64,000 bases of DNA from Acidovorax radicis N35 (GCF_000204195.1 NZ_AFBG01000020.1:653572-717571), one strand, 5' to 3'; counted from the stretch's first letter, positions 1-9,579 are shown. Program-made: numbers and translations. The notes: a model not told the origin generated them from the letters alone.

Positions 1-1
1 C

Positions 2-1480
2 CATGGCTTGCCGGATACGGCCGTGTTCCCGCCCGAATTGCTGGCACTGTCCGAGCAGTGGCAGGCCGGCGGCCAAGCCTATGTGGCGGCCATCCGCGCC
101 TACCAGCTCGCGGAGCAGGCAGCCGCCGCTGCAGCCGAAGCGGCTGGCTACCAGGCACCAGGTTGGGACAACGATGAAGGCGCCGGGCGGAACGGCCCGA
201 ACGACACACTGCCCGACGACCCGCGCAAGGCCAGCGCCGCCACAGTGCTGCAGCTGGCCCGGGTGGTGAACCGCCATGCGGACGAGGCCCTCACTGAACG
301 GTTTCGCCAGCGCTTTGCCTTTGCCCCCGATGCCTATGTGCACCTGGAGGCAGACCAGGGGCAGTCCATCGGCCCGGTGTTCTGGCTGCCCGATGGCGAT
401 GGTGTGGTGGCGCGCATCGGAGCGGAACACAGCGATGACGCGCGCTGGGTGCGGTTGCAGGGCCCGGCGCTCACGCCGCTGCCCGCGCTCAAGGGCCTGG
501 GCCGCTCGCACGACGGGCGCTGTTTTGCGCTGAGCGACGGCACCCATATCACCACGCACCAGGGCTTTGGCGGGCCACAGATCGCGCAATTGCCGCTGCC
601 GCAAGGCAACGAAGGGCTGCCCGCATCGCTGGGCCTCGCCGCAGGCGAGCTGGGCCAGCGCTGCGATGAAGTCATCCCCTTCAACGACGGCCAGCGCGCT
701 CTGCTGCGCAACCCCACGGGGGTGTACCTGCTCACGCCCGCCGGCGTGCAGCGCATCCACCCGCAGGAGTTCGACGAGGACGGCCCTTACAGCTGGCCCA
801 AGAACCAGATGCAGGAGGTGGGGGAGCGCGACGACAACGAAGATGAGAACGGGGACGGAGACGACGATGGGGACGGCGGCGAGGACGAAAGGGAGAACAC
901 CGGCCCCCGCCAGCTGGCGCTGTGCATGCTGCACATGGCGCTCTCGCCCGACGAACGGCACATTGCCCTGGGCGACCAGGACAGCAGGCACATCCTGCTC
1001 GACGCCCAGGGCAAGGTGCTGCGCACGCTGCTGACCGACGACTACCCGCACCACACTCGCTTCTCGCACGACAGCGCGCTGCTGTGGGCCAACTCCTGCC
1101 ATTTCTACAACGGCTGCACCGTGGCGAGCCGCGTGGACGATGCGCAGGACAGCGAGGGCACGCTGATCGACTCAGAATGGCGCGTCTACGCATCGGCCAC
1201 ACTGCCGGGCATGGTGATCGTGGGCGATGCCCATGGCTACCTGCATGCCCGCGACGACGCCGGCAAGGCGCTGTGGCGCCACCACATCGGCAGCACGATC
1301 AGCGCGGTAGAGGTATCGCCGGATGGCAGCCTGCTGCTCGTGGGAAGTTACGGCGGCTACCTGGTGCTGTTGCAGCGGTCAGAGACGGAAATGGATCGGT
1401 ATTCCGTCGGCAACTCGCCTTATGTGGAGCTGCGCCGATGGATCTTCTGGGACGCCGAAGCCGCGCCGCTGCGCTGGTGA
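2..1480 (+). CDS. beta-propeller-like protein of unknown function, 5' truncated
   Basis: The frame is open to the left edge, so the true start probably lies outside the window; a TTG at 8 is only a fallback. About 492 codons are visible. The C-terminal half has WD40/PQQ-like repeats, for example the blades around LSPDERHIALGDQDS and VSPDGSLLLVGSYGG, which suggests a propeller used for protein contacts. An early segment is Ala-rich. Residues near nucleotides 823-903 form a strongly acidic Asp/Glu/Gly insertion that interrupts the propeller. No catalytic motif is visible. It ends in TGA, with a strong hairpin 25 bp further on. Function is not assigned, and the propeller fold is inferred from repeat spacing only. 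Confidence 0.7.
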   Translation, partial: HGLPDTAVFPPELLALSEQWQAGGQAYVAAIRAYQLAEQAAAAAAEAAGYQAPGWDNDEGAGRNGPNDTLPDDPRKASAATVLQLARVVNRHADEALTERFRQRFAFAPDAYVHLEADQGQSIGPVFWLPDGDGVVARIGAEHSDDARWVRLQGPALTPLPALKGLGRSHDGRCFALSDGTHITTHQGFGGPQIAQLPLPQGNEGLPASLGLAAGELGQRCDEVIPFNDGQRALLRNPTGVYLLTPAGVQRIHPQEFDEDGPYSWPKNQMQEVGERDDNEDENGDGDDDGDGGEDERENTGPRQLALCMLHMALSPDERHIALGDQDSRHILLDAQGKVLRTLLTDDYPHHTRFSHDSALLWANSCHFYNGCTVASRVDDAQDSEGTLIDSEWRVYASATLPGMVIVGDAHGYLHARDDAGKALWRHHIGSTISAVEVSPDGSLLLVGSYGGYLVLLQRSETEMDRYSVGNSPYVELRRWIFWDAEAAPLRW

Positions 1481-1505
1481 TCTGCGGGCAGGCGGTGGCC
1501 CGCTG

Positions 1506-1534
1506 GGCCTCACCAAGCAAGTCTTGGTGAGGCC
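1506..1534. terminator. 12-bp perfect hairpin downstream of the propeller gene
   Basis: GGCCTCACCAAG and CTTGGTGAGGCC are exact reverse complements around a 5-nt loop. There is no T-run after either arm, so it may be a transcript-end stabiliser, a rho-dependent stop or a bidirectional block between two convergent genes, not a classic intrinsic terminator. Confidence 0.5.
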
Positions 1535-1614
1535 ATACGCGGGCACGCCACGGATGGTGTTCAATGTCTTTGGATCAGGCTTTTTTACCTGCCTGTGCTT
1601 GCTGCGACTTTGCC

Positions 1615-1869
1615 CTATTTCCACTGGCGGCCGTTGCCGGTAGCGCACCCGTAGGGCGGTACCGCGCTGGCAAAGCGTTCTTGCAACTGGGCGCAGCCCC
1701 AGCGGTTGAGTGGTTCCGGTGCTCTGGAGTTGAGTTCGATGCCCACCTCGTCGTAGGGCGACTTCGCTTTGCTCACATAGTCATACCAGCGCTTGCCGAC
1801 ATACAGGGTCACTACCGTGGCGGCTATCAAGGTCACTAAAACAACTTTGAGTGCTGGCGATTTTTTCAA
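1615..1869 (-). CDS. small single-pass membrane protein, unknown function
   Basis: The frame extends to an ATG at 1914, but a GGAG ribosome site lies just upstream of a TTG at 1869, so I take the TTG. That gives 84 aa beginning with Lys-Lys-Ser-Pro. Residues 6-24 form one hydrophobic segment (ALKVVLVTLIAATVVTLY), which predicts an inner-membrane anchor. A soluble tail of about 60 residues contains one pair of cysteines (WGCAQL and PYGCAT), possibly disulphide-bonded if the tail is periplasmic. I do not recognise a named family. It converges on the propeller gene. Confidence 0.55.
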   Translation of the reverse strand: MKKSPALKVVLVTLIAATVVTLYVGKRWYDYVSKAKSPYDEVGIELNSRAPEPLNRWGCAQLQERFASAVPPYGCATGNGRQWK

Positions 1870-2418
1870 AAGAAAACTCCGGGTGGGATGAGCGATGGGC
1901 GGTGGCCCGATCAAAAGGGGGTGGTGTGCCGTGCCGCCATGTGGCGCGGCCGAGGTGCGGGTGGGAGCCTACGGTGGAGCCTGTTCAAAGACTCGCTCGG
2001 CCGCGAAAAGCCCCATGGGCCAGAAACGTCCATGGTCCTGCGGGGCACGCAGTGTCGCACGTGTTGGGGGTTGCCACGCTTCCAGGGCTGGCGATAGGGG
2101 ATACGCCGGCAGGCGGCTGTGGCGCCCGCCGCGGGCCGCAGGTCGCGAGCGCCACCGGCGATGGTTCCCCTGGGGGTGACCACCTGCGCGTCGAATCGGC
2201 CCGCGCAGCACACATGCGCTTCCTTGGCTTGTGCTCGGGGCCATGATGACGAACTGCGGGCGGTCAGCCTCCGCCCTTCATCAGTCATCTTGGATGCAGC
2301 GAATACGGAGTGATTTTGCTCTGCTATTGATAGCAATAAATGCTCGTAGATAGAGCGCAAGGGGCGATTTTCCTGAAAATACCGGTCACCTCGCTGCAGG
2401 CACCGACCGTCACCGCCC
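1870..2418. other. gene-poor interval of about 550 bp
   Basis: No frame here has a convincing protein, ribosome site or domain. The open frames are GC-driven Arg/Pro/Gly strings. The right part (2314-2380) holds one copy of the dispersed structured repeat. The GC-rich remainder at 1915-2310 could be a decayed gene, but I see no recognisable remnant in either strand. Confidence 0.5.
2314..2380 (+). repeat. dispersed intergenic repeat, copy 1
   Basis: It shows the family pattern of an oligo-T start, a GCTATTGATAGC hairpin, a second arm pair around TGCTCGTAGATAGAGCG, then GGGCGATTTT. It lies just beyond the 3' end of ppsR. Six further copies with the same order of blocks occur at 9580, 10115, 14756, 28038, 33901 and 35919. 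Confidence 0.6.
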
Positions 2419-3240
2419 TCAATACACCAGCCGCTCCGGCCGGATCTCCTGGAGGATGGTCGTGGCAATCTCTTCGATGGACTTGGTGGTGGTGGACAAC
2501 CACCGGATGCCCGCCCGCCGCATCATGGCCTCTGCTTCGGAGACTTCCATGCGGCAGTTCTCCAGGCTGGCGTAGCGGGAGTTGGGGCGGCGCTCGGCGC
2601 GGATTTCGGCCAGGCGGTCGGGGCTGATGGTCAGGCCAAAGATCTTGCTGCGGAACGGCACCAGCGCAGGCGGCAACTGGCGGCGCTCGAAATCCTCGGG
2701 GATCAGCGGGTAGTTGGCGGCCTTGAGGCCACATTGCATGGCCAGGTACAGACTGGTGGGCGTCTTGCCGCTGCGGCTCACCCCCACCAGGATCACGTCG
2801 GCACCGGCCAGGTCGCGGTTGCTCTGGCCGTCGTCGTGGGCCAGGCTGAAGTTGATGGCCTCGATGCGGTCGGTGTATTCCTTGCTGCGGCTCACATCGC
2901 TGAAGCGGCCCACGCGGTGGTGCGATTTGATACCCAGTTCTTCCTCCAGCGGGTGGACGAAGGTGCCGAACATGTCCAGCAGCATGCCCTTGCAGCCTTC
3001 CTGGATGACCTTGAGCACCTCCATATTGACCAGGGTGGTGAAGACCACGGGCTTTTTGCCCTCGACCTCGCCGGTGTGGTTGATCTGCCGCACGGCTTGG
3101 TGGGCCTTGTCCACGGTGTCGATGAAGGGCAGGCGCACATGGCGCGGCTTCATTTCGAACTGGGCCAGGATGGCGTTGCCGAAGGTTTCGGCAGTGATGC
3201 CGGTGCCGTCAGAGACGAAAAATACGGTGCGCGAGTGCAT
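2419..3240 (-). CDS. ppsR: PEP synthase regulatory protein (bifunctional kinase/pyrophosphorylase, DUF299)
   Basis: It regulates phosphoenolpyruvate synthase by ADP-dependent phosphorylation and phosphate-dependent dephosphorylation of a threonine next to the catalytic histidine. The 273-aa protein begins [18 protein letters not shown], typical of the family, and has the family P-loop GVSRSGKT at residues 153-160. An upstream in-frame ATG at 3288 is possible, but the AAGGGGCT ribosome site immediately before the ATG at 3240 decides the start. It is divergent from ppsA, its expected target, which is the usual arrangement in proteobacteria and supports the assignment. It acts in the cytoplasm. 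Confidence 0.95.
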   Translation of the reverse strand: MHSRTVFFVSDGTGITAETFGNAILAQFEMKPRHVRLPFIDTVDKAHQAVRQINHTGEVEGKKPVVFTTLVNMEVLKVIQEGCKGMLLDMFGTFVHPLEEELGIKSHHRVGRFSDVSRSKEYTDRIEAINFSLAHDDGQSNRDLAGADVILVGVSRSGKTPTSLYLAMQCGLKAANYPLIPEDFERRQLPPALVPFRSKIFGLTISPDRLAEIRAERRPNSRYASLENCRMEVSEAEAMMRRAGIRWLSTTTKSIEEIATTILQEIRPERLVY

Positions 3241-3282
3241 GGAGCCCCTTTTTTTGGATGTGGCTTGCGCCAGCAGGGTTGC

Positions 3283-3300
3283 CACCACAAAGAAGTGGTG
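3283..3300. promoter_or_regulatory. 6-bp inverted repeat between ppsR and ppsA
   Basis: CACCAC and GTGGTG are separated by AAAGAA in the divergent ppsR/ppsA region. It could be an operator or a leader hairpin. The arms are short and chance occurrence is possible. A TACAAT box at about 3359-3364 is a candidate -10 for ppsA, without a convincing -35. Confidence 0.3.
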
Positions 3301-3504
3301 ATGGCCCCATTTGCGTAAGTCGCGTGAAAGCGTCAGCCCGTTGCCAGATGCGCGGGCCTACAATTGTCACAATTATCCAATTCTCACCATGCACACCGTC
3401 GGCCTACAACCACAACGACAAAGCTGCAGCCTGTGCATGGCCGCTCGCCCATCGCTCCAAGGGGGCGGGCGCGCAGACCCGGTTTCAACTTCTGGAGCTT
3501 TCCC

Positions 3505-5895
3505 ATGTCTGCACTTTTCAGCCCGACCGCCCTGGTCGTACCGTTTGAAAACCTGAGAATGACCGATGTCGAGGCCGTAGGCGGTAAAAACGCCTCCCTC
3601 GGCGAGATGATCTCCCAGCTGCCGCAGGGCGTGCGCGTGCCCACGGGCTTTGCCACCACCGCCCACGCGTTCCGCGAGTTCCTGGCCTACGACGGCCTGG
3701 CTGACAAGATCAGCGCCAAGCTCAAGAGCCTGGACACCGAAGACGTGCGTGCGCTTGCCGCCGTGGGCGCAGAAATCCGCGCCATGGTCGAGGCCCAGCC
3801 TTTCCCGGCCGACCTGCAAAAAGCCATTGCCGACGAATTTGCCAAGTTGAGCGCTGGCAACCCCGCTGCCTCGTTTGCCGTGCGCTCGTCCGCCACGGCC
3901 GAGGATTTGCCCGATGCATCGTTCGCTGGCCAGCAGGAGACTTTCCTGAACGTGGTGGGCATCGACGAAGTCATGCACAAGATGAAGGAAGTGTTCGCGT
4001 CGCTGTACAACGACCGCGCCATTTCCTACCGCGTGCACAAGGGTTTTGAACACGATGTGGTGGCCCTGTCGGCCGGCGTGCAGCGCATGGTCCGCTCTGA
4101 CCTGGGCGCTGCGGGCGTGATGTTCACCATCGACACCGAGTCCGGCTTCGAAGACGTCGTCTTCATCACCAGCAGCTATGGCCTGGGCGAGACGGTGGTG
4201 CAGGGCGCCGTGAACCCCGACGAGTTCTATGTGCACAAGCCCATGCTCCAGGCGGGCAAGAAGGCGTTGATCCGCCGGAATCTGGGTAGCAAGCTGATCC
4301 AGATGGTGTTCTCCACGCCCGAAGAAAAGGCCGCCAGCGGCAAGCTCGTCAAGACGGTGGACGTGCCCACTGAACAGCGCAACCGCTACTCGCTGACCGA
4401 TGCCGACGTGGAGCAGCTGGCGCGCTATGCCCTGGTGATCGAGCAGCACTACGCCCGCCCCATGGACATCGAGTGGGGCAAGGACGGCACCGACGGCCAG
4501 CTCTACATCCTGCAGGCCCGCCCTGAAACCGTGAAGAGCCAGGCCAAGGGCCAGGCCGAGCTGCGCTACAAGCTCAAGGGCCAGGGCGCCGTGCTGGCCG
4601 AAGGCCGCGCCATTGGCCAGAAGATTGGCACCGGCCCGGTGCGCCTGGTGCACAACATTTCGGAGATGGACAAGGTCCAGCCCGGCGATGTGCTGGTGAC
4701 CGACATGACCGACCCCAACTGGGAACCCGTGATGAAGCGCGCCAGCGCCATCGTCACCAACCGCGGCGGCCGCACCTGCCACGCCGCCATCATTGCGCGC
4801 GAACTGGGCATTCCGGCCGTGGTGGGCTGTGGTGACGCGACCGAGCTGCTCAAGGACGGCACGCTGGTCACAGTGAGCTGCTCCGAGGGCGACACGGGTC
4901 GCATCTATGACGGCCTGCTCGAGACCGAAGTGACGGAAGTGCAGCGCGGCGCCATGCCTCCCATCAAGACCAAGATCATGATGAACGTGGGCAACCCGCA
5001 GCTGGCCTTCGACTTCTGCCAGCTGCCCAACGAAGGCGTGGGCCTGGCGCGGCTGGAGTTCATCATCAACAACAACATTGGTGTGCACCCCAAGGCCATC
5101 CTCGACTATCCCCAGATCGACGCCGATCTGAAAAAGGCCGTCGAATCCGTGGCCCGTGGCCACGCCAGCCCCCGCGCTTTTTACGTGGACAAGGTGGCCG
5201 AAGGTGTGGCCACCATTGCTGCCGCCTTCTGGCCCAAGCCGGTTATCGTGCGCCTCTCGGACTTCAAGTCCAACGAGTACCGCAAGCTGATTGGCGGCAG
5301 CCGCTACGAGCCCGAGGAAGAGAACCCGATGCTGGGCTTTCGCGGCGCGGCGCGCTACATCAGCGAAGACTTCGGCGAAGCCTTTGCGATGGAATGCGAG
5401 GCCTTGAAGCGCGTGCGCAACGACATGGGCCTGACCAACGTGCAGGTGATGGTGCCCTTCGTGCGCACGCTGGGCCAGGCCGAGCGCGTGACCAAGCTGC
5501 TGGCCACCCATGGCCTCTCGCGTGGCAAGGACGACCTCAAGGTCATCATGATGTGCGAGGTGCCGAGCAACGCCATCCTGGCGGATCGCTTCCTGGAGTT
5601 CTTCGATGGCTTCTCCATCGGCTCCAACGACCTGACCCAGCTCACCCTGGGCCTGGACCGCGATTCGGGCCTGGAGCTGCTGGCGCAAGACTTCGACGAG
5701 CGCGACCCCGCCGTGCAGGCGCTGATCCACCAGGCCATCAAGGCCTGCCTGGCCCAGGGCAAGTACATCGGCATCTGCGGCCAGGGCCCCAGCGACCACC
5801 CTGACTTTGCACAGTGGCTGGCCACGGAGGGGATCTCTTCGATCTCGCTCAACCCGGACAGCGTGATCGCGACCTGGCAGCAACTGGCAGGTTGA
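3505..5895 (+). CDS. ppsA: phosphoenolpyruvate synthase
   Basis: It converts pyruvate and ATP to PEP, AMP and phosphate, the first step of gluconeogenesis from three-carbon acids. The start at 3505 ([13 protein letters not shown]) is chosen by a GGAG site nine bases upstream and by family length (796 aa here, about 790 usual). The order is an N-terminal ATP-grasp-like PPDK domain, then the swivelling phosphohistidine domain with [15 protein letters not shown] (catalytic His426), then a C-terminal PEP-binding barrel with the motif [14 protein letters not shown]. The threonine next to His426 (T424 in GGRTCH) is the expected PpsR target. No damage is seen. Confidence 0.97.
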   Translation: MSALFSPTALVVPFENLRMTDVEAVGGKNASLGEMISQLPQGVRVPTGFATTAHAFREFLAYDGLADKISAKLKSLDTEDVRALAAVGAEIRAMVEAQPFPADLQKAIADEFAKLSAGNPAASFAVRSSATAEDLPDASFAGQQETFLNVVGIDEVMHKMKEVFASLYNDRAISYRVHKGFEHDVVALSAGVQRMVRSDLGAAGVMFTIDTESGFEDVVFITSSYGLGETVVQGAVNPDEFYVHKPMLQAGKKALIRRNLGSKLIQMVFSTPEEKAASGKLVKTVDVPTEQRNRYSLTDADVEQLARYALVIEQHYARPMDIEWGKDGTDGQLYILQARPETVKSQAKGQAELRYKLKGQGAVLAEGRAIGQKIGTGPVRLVHNISEMDKVQPGDVLVTDMTDPNWEPVMKRASAIVTNRGGRTCHAAIIARELGIPAVVGCGDATELLKDGTLVTVSCSEGDTGRIYDGLLETEVTEVQRGAMPPIKTKIMMNVGNPQLAFDFCQLPNEGVGLARLEFIINNNIGVHPKAILDYPQIDADLKKAVESVARGHASPRAFYVDKVAEGVATIAAAFWPKPVIVRLSDFKSNEYRKLIGGSRYEPEEENPMLGFRGAARYISEDFGEAFAMECEALKRVRNDMGLTNVQVMVPFVRTLGQAERVTKLLATHGLSRGKDDLKVIMMCEVPSNAILADRFLEFFDGFSIGSNDLTQLTLGLDRDSGLELLAQDFDERDPAVQALIHQAIKACLAQGKYIGICGQGPSDHPDFAQWLATEGISSISLNPDSVIATWQQLAG

Positions 5896-5952
5896 TGCCC
5901 TCGGGGGCTGCCATGCGCCATCCGCACCACTTCCCACAGCGTCCGTGATGCC

Positions 5953-6315
5953 GTGCCCGTGATGCAAGCGCCGACGCAGCAGCCCCCACGTTCTGCAGAT
6001 GCCGAAATGGCGGGCCCGTTCCCGCCCGATCTGCACGATGTGCGGCACCTGAAGCTCAAGGCCGGCTTGCTGCTGTTGTGGGCGCTGGTATCGTTTGGTG
6101 CCACCTATTTCGCCAGAGACCTGCAGGTGCTGGTTTTTGGGGGCTGGCCTTTGGGCTACTGGATCGCGGCCCAGGGGGCAGTGCTGGTGTTCATCGGTAT
6201 CGTGGTGGCTTATGGCTGGGCCATGAACCGGTTCGAGCGCCAGGACGCAGAGCACCGTGCAGCCACGGCCGCTGCTGAAGTGGTCCCGGGCGATGCGTCT
6301 CGCTCCCATGGCTGA
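5953..6315 (+). CDS. DUF4212 small membrane subunit of a sodium:solute symporter
   Basis: This 120-aa protein has two predicted membrane segments (around LKAGLLLLWALVSFGATYF and YWIAAQGAVLVFIGIVVAYG) with a short cytosolic tail, the DUF4212 layout. Such proteins are found next to large sodium:solute symporters and are thought to be accessory subunits. The start is GTG 5953 or ATG 5962. Its stop overlaps the next gene's ATG by 8 bp, so the pair is very likely translationally coupled and may form one transporter, as acetate-type permeases do with their small partner. Confidence 0.85.
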   Translation: MPVMQAPTQQPPRSADAEMAGPFPPDLHDVRHLKLKAGLLLLWALVSFGATYFARDLQVLVFGGWPLGYWIAAQGAVLVFIGIVVAYGWAMNRFERQDAEHRAATAAAEVVPGDASRSHG

Positions 6316-8398
6316 CCACATTTCTTCTGGCGCAGACCGGGCCTATCTGTGGCGGCTGCACCGCATCTTTGCGCTGTACGTAGCGGGGGTGCTGGCCTTC
6401 CTGGCACTGATGACCTGGGCGGAGCACCAGGGGCTCTCGCGGCACTGGATCGGCCCTATTTTCCTGTTCCTCACGGTGATGGTCTACGCGGGTATCGGCG
6501 TTTATGGCCGCACCACCGACCCGGAGGAATACTACGTGGCTGGCCGGCGCATTCCGCCCATGTACAACGGTATGGCGGCGGCGGCAGACTGGATGAGTGC
6601 CGCGTCGTTCATCAGCCTGTCGGGGGCGCTCTACCTGCAGGGCTTTTCGGGCACGCCGGGGCAGGCCGGAGGGCTGGCCTATCTGCTGGGGTGGACGGGT
6701 GGTTTCTGCCTGGTGGCGATGCTGATTGCACCGCACTTGCGCGCCATGGGCCTGTACACCGTGCCCGATTTTTTCCATGTGCGCTTTGGCGGCCGGTGGC
6801 CGCGCATGATTGCTGCGCTGGCCGCCGTGCTGTGTTCTTTCACGTATGTGGTGGCGCAGATCTATGGCGTTGGGCTGATTGCCTCGCGCCTGACTGGCGT
6901 GCAGTTCGAGATCGGCATCATGCTCGGCCTGGGCGGGGTCCTGCTGTGCTCGTTTCTGGGGGGCATGCGCGCCATCACCTGGACACAGGTGGCGCAGTAT
7001 GTGGTGCTGCTGCTGGCCTTCCTGATCCCGGTGTCCTGGCTGGCCTACAAGCAGCTTGGCAACCCGCTGGCACCGCTGGTTTATGGCGAGCAGATCAGCA
7101 AGATCGCTGATCTGGAGGCGCAGTTGCTCGACTCCCCTGCAGAGCACCAGGTGGTGCAGACCTACCTGCGGCGCGCCCAGGATTTCGAGGCCCGGCTGCG
7201 TGATGTGGAGGGCGCCCTGGAGCGTGAGCGCGAGAAAGGGCGCGAGCGCATTCGTGCGCTGCGCACCCAGAACGCCGATGTGGGCCTGATCGTCTCGGCC
7301 AGCCGCGAGCTGGCGGCCCTGCCGCGCGATGCCGCAGCGGCCCGCGAACGCTGGACCCGCGAGATGCGCGAGAACTACGAACGCGCCCGTCCCCTGGGCG
7401 GCTTGCCCTTGCACAGCCAGGCGTATGTGGGCGACCCGCAAGGCACGCCCGAGGAACAGCGCGAATACGAGCTGACGCGCCGCAATTTCCTGGCGCTCAT
7501 GTTCTGCCTGATGGTGGGCACGGCGGGCCTGCCGCACCTGCTCACCCGCTACTACACATCGCCCACGGTGTCGGCGGCGCGTGCTTCGGTGGCATGGTCG
7601 CTGTTCTTCATCGCCTTGTTGTACCTGAGCGCGCCGGCGCTGGCGGTGCTGGTGAAGTTCGAGGTCATGCAGAACCTCGTGGGCAGCAGTTTCGAGGCCT
7701 TGCCCAACTGGATGGCCCAGTGGGCGCGTGTCGATGCCTCGCTGCTGTCGGTGGAAGATGTGAATGGCGACGGAATCGTGCAGTTTGGCGAGATCCGGCT
7801 GGGGGCCGACCTCATCATGCTGGCCACGCCAGAACTGGGGGGGCTGCCCTATGTGGTCTCCGGCCTGGTGGCGGCGGGTGGGTTGGCGGCGGCGCTGTCT
7901 ACCGCCGATGGGCTTTTGCTCACCATCAGCAATGCCCTGGTCCGCGATCTGTATTTTCAGGATGCCAAACGCGAGGCCTCGCCCGAGCAGCGTGTGATTC
8001 TGAGCAAGTTCGCCTTGCTGGCGGTGGCCTTGTCGGCGGCTTTTGTCGCGGCGCTCAAACCCTCCGAGATTCTGCCCATGGTGTCGGCGTCGTTCTCGCT
8101 GGCCGCATCGGCTTTTGTGCCGGTGATGGTGCTGGGCATCTTCTGGCGCGGCACCACGCGGCAGGGCGCGGTGGCCGGCATGGTGGCGGGGCTTGGCGTG
8201 GCCGTGTACTACATGCTTTCGCATGTGTCCGCCATGCGCGCGCTGCCCAGTTGGATGCTGGCGGACGGGCTCTGGCTTGGCATCCAGCCCATCTCGGCCG
8301 GCGTGTTTGGCGTGCCGACCGGGCTGGCGGTGGCGGTGGTGGTGAGCTGGTTGACGCGGCCCGCACCGGATCTGCCGCGCATCCGGTCCGAGATGTAG
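6308..8398 (+). CDS. sodium:solute symporter with inserted coiled coil and EF-hand loop
   Basis: This 696-aa inner-membrane carrier of the SSS family (acetate/cation-type branch, VC_2705-like) starts MADHISSGADRAYLWR. Early segments show the family pattern, with EEYYVAGRRIPPMYNGMAAA followed by SAASFISLSGALYLQG. Between transmembrane blocks lies a long charged insertion at about nucleotides 7080-7480, rich in Glu/Arg heptads and probably a coiled coil. A second soluble loop contains an EF-hand consensus (DVNGDGIVQFGE, residues 484-495). The substrate is probably a short carboxylate but cannot be read from sequence. It overlaps the DUF4212 gene. Confidence 0.88.
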   Translation: MADHISSGADRAYLWRLHRIFALYVAGVLAFLALMTWAEHQGLSRHWIGPIFLFLTVMVYAGIGVYGRTTDPEEYYVAGRRIPPMYNGMAAAADWMSAASFISLSGALYLQGFSGTPGQAGGLAYLLGWTGGFCLVAMLIAPHLRAMGLYTVPDFFHVRFGGRWPRMIAALAAVLCSFTYVVAQIYGVGLIASRLTGVQFEIGIMLGLGGVLLCSFLGGMRAITWTQVAQYVVLLLAFLIPVSWLAYKQLGNPLAPLVYGEQISKIADLEAQLLDSPAEHQVVQTYLRRAQDFEARLRDVEGALEREREKGRERIRALRTQNADVGLIVSASRELAALPRDAAAARERWTREMRENYERARPLGGLPLHSQAYVGDPQGTPEEQREYELTRRNFLALMFCLMVGTAGLPHLLTRYYTSPTVSAARASVAWSLFFIALLYLSAPALAVLVKFEVMQNLVGSSFEALPNWMAQWARVDASLLSVEDVNGDGIVQFGEIRLGADLIMLATPELGGLPYVVSGLVAAGGLAAALSTADGLLLTISNALVRDLYFQDAKREASPEQRVILSKFALLAVALSAAFVAALKPSEILPMVSASFSLAASAFVPVMVLGIFWRGTTRQGAVAGMVAGLGVAVYYMLSHVSAMRALPSWMLADGLWLGIQPISAGVFGVPTGLAVAVVVSWLTRPAPDLPRIRSEM
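7757..7792 (+). other. EF-hand calcium-binding loop inside the symporter
   Basis: Codons 484-495 read D-V-N-G-D-G-I-V-Q-F-G-E, matching DxNxDGxIxxxE at every ligand position (1, 3, 5, 12), with Gly6 and a hydrophobic residue at position 8. It lies in an extramembrane loop. Calcium binding is inferred from the motif only. Confidence 0.7.
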
Positions 8399-8573
8399 CG
8401 GGCACAAGATCGCGTGATAAACGTGCGCCTTGCGCGCGAGGTCGCCGTGGTTGTGCGTAAACCCTGATGACCAATGGTGTACAAACGTGAGAATCTGGGC
8501 TTCCAGGGGCTCGTTGGCCGTAGGGTTGTCCTGCTGCATTCCCCTGTTGTTCCGTTTCAGTTCAAGGAGATTC

Positions 8574-9086
8574 ATGGTTCTCGTCAAAACGCCGGCAGGG
8601 CAAGAAGCGCTCAAGGATCGGCGCGGCAGCCTCAGTTCGCGCCAGCGCTCGGCTTTCATTCTTTTTGACGGAAAACGTTCCACGGGCGAGATTCTGGCGG
8701 CCACGGCCGCCATGGGCATCACGCAGGACGATGTTCAGGCCATGATTGCCCAGGGGTTGCTGGCGCCACTGGCGGGGCACTCCTTGCCTGCGTCTGCGGC
8801 CAGCCAGCCCGTTTCAGAGGCAGATGCATCGGCAGCGGCTGCCATGGATCTGGGCACGGTGGCATCTCCCGTGGAGGGTTCCGGGCGCACACCGAAAGAG
8901 CGTTATGAAGCGGCCTATCCGATTGCCACTGAATTGACGGCGGGCATGGGCTTGCGGGGATTCCGGTTGAATCTGGCCGTGGAAGGGGCGGGTAGCTTCG
9001 AGGACCTGGCGACGCTGGCCCCGAAGATCCGGGAGGCCGTGGGGGATGCGAAGTTCGCACGGCTCGACAAGGCGCTTTTTGATTGA
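8574..9086 (+). CDS. unrecognised 170-aa protein
   Basis: The start ATG at 8574 follows an AAGGAGA site; the frame is open further upstream but without one. The N-terminal 60 residues (MVLVKTPAGQEALKDRRGSL, then SRQRSAFILFDGKRSTGEIL) look like a small helical, possibly winged-helix domain. A Ser/Ala/Pro linker follows, then a C-terminal helical part with GMGLRGFRLNLAVEGAGSFE. There is no signal peptide or membrane segment. A strong bidirectional terminator follows. It resembles uncharacterised Comamonadaceae proteins, and I do not assign a function. Confidence 0.75.
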   Translation: MVLVKTPAGQEALKDRRGSLSSRQRSAFILFDGKRSTGEILAATAAMGITQDDVQAMIAQGLLAPLAGHSLPASAASQPVSEADASAAAAMDLGTVASPVEGSGRTPKERYEAAYPIATELTAGMGLRGFRLNLAVEGAGSFEDLATLAPKIREAVGDAKFARLDKALFD

Positions 9087-9141
9087 TGCGTGGGAGCCGA
9101 TTGCTGGCGAGGAGGAGGCTTCCCTCCGCCGCGCAGCAATG

Positions 9142-9170
9142 AAAAAGGCGGCTTGGTAGCCGCCTTTTTT
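9142..9170. terminator. bidirectional intrinsic terminator
   Basis: AAAAAGGCGGC, a 6-nt loop and GCCGCCTTTTTT form a GC-rich stem with a T-run on both strands. It sits between the convergent 170-aa gene and the FKBP gene and can serve both. Confidence 0.9.
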
Positions 9171-9205
9171 GATCCCCTGGCCCAAACTGGCCGGAGCTGC
9201 AGGCC

Positions 9206-9565
9206 TTAGCGGCCGACCTTCAGCAGTTCCACATCGAACTTCAGCGTGGCATTCGGCGGGATCACGCCGCCTGCGCCGCGGGCGCCATAGCCCAGGGCGG
9301 CAGGAATGATCAAGGTGCGCTGGCCACCGATCTTCATGCCCTGCACGCCTTCGTCCCAGCCCTTGATGACCATGCCGCCGCCCAGCGAGAACTCGAAGGG
9401 GTCGTTGCGGTCGCGGCTGGAGTCGAACTTGGCACCTTGCTCGCCGTTGTTGTACAGCCAGCCGGTGTAGTGCACCGACACGTTCTGGCCCTTGGTGGCT
9501 TCGGCGCCTTCGCCCACGGTGGTGTCTTCGTATTGCAGGCCGGATGCGGTGGTGGTCAATGCCAT
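9206..9565 (-). CDS. FKBP-type peptidyl-prolyl cis-trans isomerase
   Basis: This single-domain FKBP of 119 aa starts MALTTTASGLQYEDTTVGEG. Family hallmarks are visible: VHYTGWLYNNG, KFDSSRDRNDPFEF, VIKGWDEGVQGMKIGGQ and IPAALGYGARG, then IPPNATLKFDVELL. It catalyses proline isomerisation during folding. No signal peptide is present, so it is cytosolic. A longer in-frame extension upstream is rejected because the conserved protein begins at this ATG. One copy of the dispersed intergenic repeat lies 15 bp upstream, in its leader. Confidence 0.95.
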   Translation of the reverse strand: MALTTTASGLQYEDTTVGEGAEATKGQNVSVHYTGWLYNNGEQGAKFDSSRDRNDPFEFSLGGGMVIKGWDEGVQGMKIGGQRTLIIPAALGYGARGAGGVIPPNATLKFDVELLKVGR

Positions 9566-9579
9566 GGATGAAATTCCTT

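Noticed and set aside
1911..2468. 185-residue minus-strand frame across the 1.9-2.4 kb gap
   Set aside because: Arg/Pro-rich composition, runs into ppsR, no start signal; it includes the repeat at 2314.
3373..6321. 982-residue open frame antisense to ppsA
   Set aside because: It is a GC-rich shadow frame (His/Gly/Val/Ala strings) over an intact conserved enzyme, with no ribosome site or domain.
6191..8722. 843-residue open frame antisense to the symporter
   Set aside because: Shadow frame rich in His/Gln/Arg. The plus-strand gene is a complete known transporter.
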